From Subdoligranulum variabile (GTDB taxonomy: Bacteria > Bacillota > Clostridia > Oscillospirales > Ruminococcaceae), in assembly GCA_004554775.1 (NCBI GenBank), contig SFKI01000003.1, forward strand, positions 220,991 to 284,990: a DNA stretch of 64,000 nt, in the 5' to 3' direction. The notes beneath the pieces were generated by a model. The model was not told where the DNA came from and searched no databases. It saw only the letters and a program-made list of their open reading frames with translations. Made by a program: the position numbers and the translations under genes. Of this stretch, positions 60,757-64,000 are shown piece by piece (position 1 is the first letter of the stretch; each line of letters starts with the position of its first letter).

Positions 60757-61958
60757 CCCGTATCTGCAAGGTGCTGTCAGGTACAACATTCTCACGGAGC
60801 GTATCGACATTGTAAAGCCACTTTGGTGGAGCAAGCAGACAGCGACCTTGAATGATACAGACTTGAATTATCTCATGCTCTATCTGGAAGATAAGTACGG
60901 ACTGACCAGCGAGAAGAAAATCCAGAAAGCCATCTCCATTATCGCTGACTGCAACAAGTACCACCCCATCCGTGACTATCTGAACAGTCTGGAATGGGAC
61001 GGCACAGAACGCATCCGCTACGCTCTGACCCGTTTCCTCGGTGCAGAGGACAGCGAGTACACTTATCAATGCCTGCGACTGTTCATGTTGGGAGCTATCA
61101 GCAGAGTGTTCAAGCCCGGGTGCAAATTTGAAGTCATGCTCTGTCTGGTCGGCGGGCAAGGTGCAGGAAAGTCCTCATTCTTCCGACTGTTGGCAGTCAA
61201 AGATGAATGGTTCTCCGATGACCTGAAAAAGATTGACGATGACAATGTTTACCGCAAAATGCAGGGACATTGGATAATCGAAATGTCGGAAATGATTGCC
61301 ACAGCCAATGCCAAGAGTATCGAGGAAATCAAGTCCTTTATCAGCAGGGCGAAAGAAACCTATAAAGTGCCGTATGAAACCCATCCGGCAGACCGACTGC
61401 GACAATGCGTGTTCGGCGGTTCTTCCAATACGATGGACTTTCTACCGCTTGACCGAAGCGGCAACCGTAGGTTCCTGCCCATCATGGTACACCCCGAGAA
61501 AGCCGAAGTTCACATTCTGGAAAATGAAGCAGCATCCAGAGCGTTTGTTGATATGATGTGGGCAGAAGCCATGTTCATCTATCATGGACAAGGAACTGCG
61601 AGAACTGCAAAAGCAATTCATGCCGGAGGACACCAAGGCAGGACTGATACAGTCTTTCCTTGATAATTACAACGGCACACAGGTCTGCTCCAAGCTGATC
61701 TATGCAGAAGCTCTGAACCATCCCTTTGACGAGCCGAAGCAATGGGAAATCCGAGAAATCAATGAGATAATGAACAACAGCATTGAGGGATGGACACCGT
61801 TTTCCAATCCTCGTATCTTTGCCAAGTACGGCAGACAGCGAGGATGGGAACGCATCCCTCTGTCCGGCAACGAGCTAACGGCAACAGGCTCAAATCTGCC
61901 GGACGGTTTTCGTGAACTGACCGAGGAAGAAACCCGACAGACGGAACTTCCATTCTGA
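60701..61958 (+). pseudogene. VapE-like P-loop helicase/primase, truncated and split
   Basis: From about LTVFQNDPYLQGAV the first frame is VapE-like: Walker A GGQGAGKSSFFRLLA (about 149-163), then WIIEMSEM and FGGSSNTMDFLPLDRSGNRR. At about 61580 it leaves the family (FIYHGQGTARTAK...) and the true C-terminus continues in another frame from MDKELRELQKQFMPEDTKAG to 61958. Some sequence between is missing, so an out-of-frame deletion is likely. The N-terminal part is lost at the junction with the HTH gene. Not functional as is. Confidence 0.8.
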
Positions 61959-62210
61959 AAAACTGACCGTGTTGCCGAGCCAGTTGCAATCCCGTTGCCG
62001 ACCCCGTTGCAGGGCTAATCCCTTAAAACCCCTTAATTTACAAGGAGTTTTCTTCTCCGGCAACGAAAGCAACGGAGAAATCAAAGAAAAAAGTAAAAAC
62101 AGTATAAGAGCTAGATAGGACGATGTTCGAGGTTTTTTGAAGTCCGTTGCCGGACTTCGTTGCCGACCCTCACACCCTGTCTGGCTTTTTCCATTTCAAG
62201 GAGGTATCGC

Positions 62211-62390
62211 ATGACACAGAATACCGCAACTGTAAAAAACACAAGACCTAATCCGGCAGGCTCGTTCTATATGAGAATGGGCAACACCACCTATGTTATC
62301 GGTGTTCATTTCAGCAAAGAGAGTAAGGACACCTTGGAGGACAAGATGAAGCGATTGATGCGTGATGATGTGAAAACGGACAATTTCTAA
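62211..62390 (+). CDS. tnpW: Transposon-encoded protein TnpW
   Basis: 59 residues from ATG 62211 behind AAGGAGG. SFYMRMGNTTYVIGVHFSKE matches TnpW of Tn4451-type and related elements, a small protein of unknown role. Stretches with repeated CGTTGCCG upstream are common in these elements. Marks insertion of another element into the conjugation genes. Confidence 0.85.
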   Translation: MTQNTATVKNTRPNPAGSFYMRMGNTTYVIGVHFSKESKDTLEDKMKRLMRDDVKTDNF

Positions 62391-62391
62391 A

Positions 62392-63720
62392 TTGAAAATT
62401 GTTTGTGACATTTCCTTTTTCTATCTTGACAAAATCGACCCGAAGGGCAGCTTGATCGGTGAAGTGGGCCAGCTCCTTATCCGCAGCGGCTACCGCGTGA
62501 AAGTGCTGAACACCATCAATTTTTCCAAGAGCATGAAATACAACCCGTTTCGGTATCTGCACTCGGAAAAAGACGTGTTGAAGCTGGTAAACACCCTGAT
62601 CTGCAACACTAAGGGAGAGGGCGAAAAATCCGCCGAAGATTTTTGGGTGAAATCGGAACGGCTGTTCTACACGGCCCTGATCGGCTATATCTGGCAGGAA
62701 GCGCCGGAGGAAGAAATGAACTTCACGACGCTGCTTGAAATGATAAATGCCAGCGAAGCCCGCGAGGACGACCCGGAATTTCAATCGCCGGTGGATTTGA
62801 TGTTTGAGCGATTGGAGGAACGTGATCCAGACCATTTTGCTGTCCGACAGTATAAAAAATTCCTGCTTTCGGCGGGCAAGACCCGTTCCTCAATCCTTAT
62901 CAGCGCGGGCGCAAGAATGGCCCCGTTTGACATCCGCGAGGTGCGGGAGCTGATGGAGGACGACGAACTGGAACTTGACACCATCGGGGACGAGAAAACG
63001 GCGCTTTTCCTGATTATGTCGGACACGGACACCACCTTTAATTTCATTCTGGCAATGGTACAGAGCCAGCTTATCAACCTGCTTTGTGACCGGGCCGATG
63101 ATAAATACGGCGGGCGGCTGCCGGTTCACGTCCGCATGATACTGGACGAGTTTGCGAACATCGGCCAGATACCCAACTTTGACAAGTTGATCGCCACCAT
63201 CCGAAGCCGTGAAATCTCGGCTTCTATTATTTTGCAAAGCCAGTCACAGTTAAAGGCCATCTACAAGGACGCTGCGGAAATCATTTCCGACAACTGCGAC
63301 TGTACGCTTTTTCTTAGTGGGCGGGGCAAGAACGCCAAGGAAATCTCTGACGTGCTGGGCAAAGAAACTATCGACAGCTACAACCAGAGCGAAAACCGGG
63401 GCGCACAGACCTCTCACGGATTGAATTATCAGAAGTTAGGAAAGGAGTTGATGTCACAGGACGAAATCGCCACGATGGACGGAGGCAAGTGTATTTTGCA
63501 GGTGCGCGGTGTCAGGCCGTTTTTCAGTGAGAAATACGACATTACCCGGCACCCCCGCTATAAATACCTTTCCGACGCCGACAAGAAAAACTATTTTGAC
63601 GTGGACAGGTACTTGACCGCCCTGCGCCGGAAACGGCAGCGGGTGGTTTCGCAGGAGGAAACCTTTGACCTCTACGACATAGACCTGTCGGATGAAGATA
63701 TGGCCGCCGTGAACGAATGA
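62392..63720 (+). pseudogene. VirD4/TraG-type coupling protein, 5' truncated
   Basis: 442 codons from a TTG without its own RBS. From DPKGSLIGEVGQLLIRSGYR (about residue 17) the sequence is a VirD4-like ATPase of Tn916-distant ICEs: YNPFRYLHSEKDVLKL, Walker B region VRMILDEFANIGQIPNFDK, IILQSQSQLKAIY. The N-terminal membrane helices and Walker A loop are missing; the first 15 residues derive from the TnpW-side sequence. The protein could not energise transfer. Confidence 0.8.
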
Positions 63721-63778
63721 CCGGCGGCTTTCCCTTATCAACAAATCATATCAAACTGAAATTTATGGAGGTAAATTT

Positions 63779-63919
63779 ATGGCATTTTTCAATAGCGCAG
63801 TTACTACTTTGCAGACCATCGTTGTGGGCCTCGGCGGTGCCCTGTGTGTTTGGGGCGGCATCAACCTTCTGGAAGGTTACGGTCAGGATAACCCTGCCAG
63901 CAATGCTCATGTACGGTAA
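63779..63919 (+). pseudogene. Maff2-family / pilin-like protein, truncated
   Basis: 46 residues starting MAFFNSAVTTLQTIVVGLGG behind GGAGG. The family (small membrane proteins after VirD4 in ICEs) normally continues about 30 residues with a second helix. Here, after GYGQDNPA, the sequence switches to SNAHVR and stops, pointing to another deletion joint. The last 80 nt of the window show no recognised gene. Confidence 0.75.
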
Positions 63920-64000
63920 GGAAGCAAGCAACCGAAAACAAGAGATAGACCGCCAGCACTACACTATTCCGAACCAAAGACCAAAAGATAAGCATTGTGG

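Noticed and set aside
1..64000. CRISPR array
   Set aside because: No regularly spaced short repeats were seen; the repeats found are long, few and dispersed.

Overview
The window is a chromosome segment of a low-to-mid GC Gram-positive gut anaerobe, most like Faecalibacterium or a relative in the Oscillospiraceae/Ruminococcaceae. The basis is codon use, strong AGGAGG-type ribosome binding sites, LAAC/LAGC lipoproteins, many LacI-type sugar regulators, and Tn4451/ICE-type fragments (TnpW, Maff2, VirD4). No rRNA, complete tRNA or CRISPR array was seen.

Layout. 1-2.1 kb: LacI regulator (cut by the window edge) and a two-subunit ThrE-type threonine/serine exporter. 2.4-8.6 kb: a near-consensus promoter, about 380 nt of hairpin-rich non-coding sequence ending in a strong terminator, then a polyamine operon (speA, speE, speB, a carboxy(nor)spermidine synthase, nspC). 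8.9-9.7 kb: repeats, a stranded tRNA 3' half and an orphan VbhA-like antitoxin. 9.8-20.3 kb: a sucrose/fructan locus. The minus arm is LacI, YesL, an unknown membrane protein, a broken fructokinase and amylosucrase; the plus arm is an LplB/LplC/LplA-like ABC transporter and a GH32 fructosidase. 20.5-25.5 kb: a small integrase island with a GNAT protein, a MazG-like/HhH-GPD glycosylase fusion, two nuclease-fold proteins and a 27-residue toxin-like peptide. 25.5-26.3 kb: second copies of both repeat families.

26.3-37.9 kb: a LacI regulator and a minus-strand unit with three PEP-mutase/isocitrate-lyase-superfamily enzymes, a LIV-type ABC importer and a MATE exporter, plus a cupin gene on the plus strand. 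Shared CGATTGCA-type operators suggest one regulon. 38.2-39.8 kb: an autoinhibited Fic protein and a second copy of the small unknown gene found beside the integrase. 40.2-55.1 kb: two divergent operons for oxidative (De Ley-Doudoroff type) galactose or related sugar degradation: SDR dehydrogenase, SMP-30 lactonase, galactonate dehydratase, 2-keto-3-deoxy sugar-acid kinase and aldolase, mutarotase, RbsABC-like importer, a DUF5107/TPR protein, a creatininase-family protein and a LacI regulator. Both divergent promoters carry a GTTAACGT-type operator.

55.3-59.9 kb: MATE and MFS exporters and an NTF2-like protein, followed upstream by decayed genes (truncated DppB permease, frameshifted NHL protein). 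60-64 kb: a mosaic of broken conjugative-element genes. The best candidates for undescribed biology are the MazG-glycosylase-nuclease island (22.1-25.2 kb), the structure-locked 27-residue peptide (25.35-25.49 kb), the three-enzyme LIV/MATE regulon (27.5-37.9 kb), the structured leader before speA, and the repeat family attached to tRNA 3' halves.
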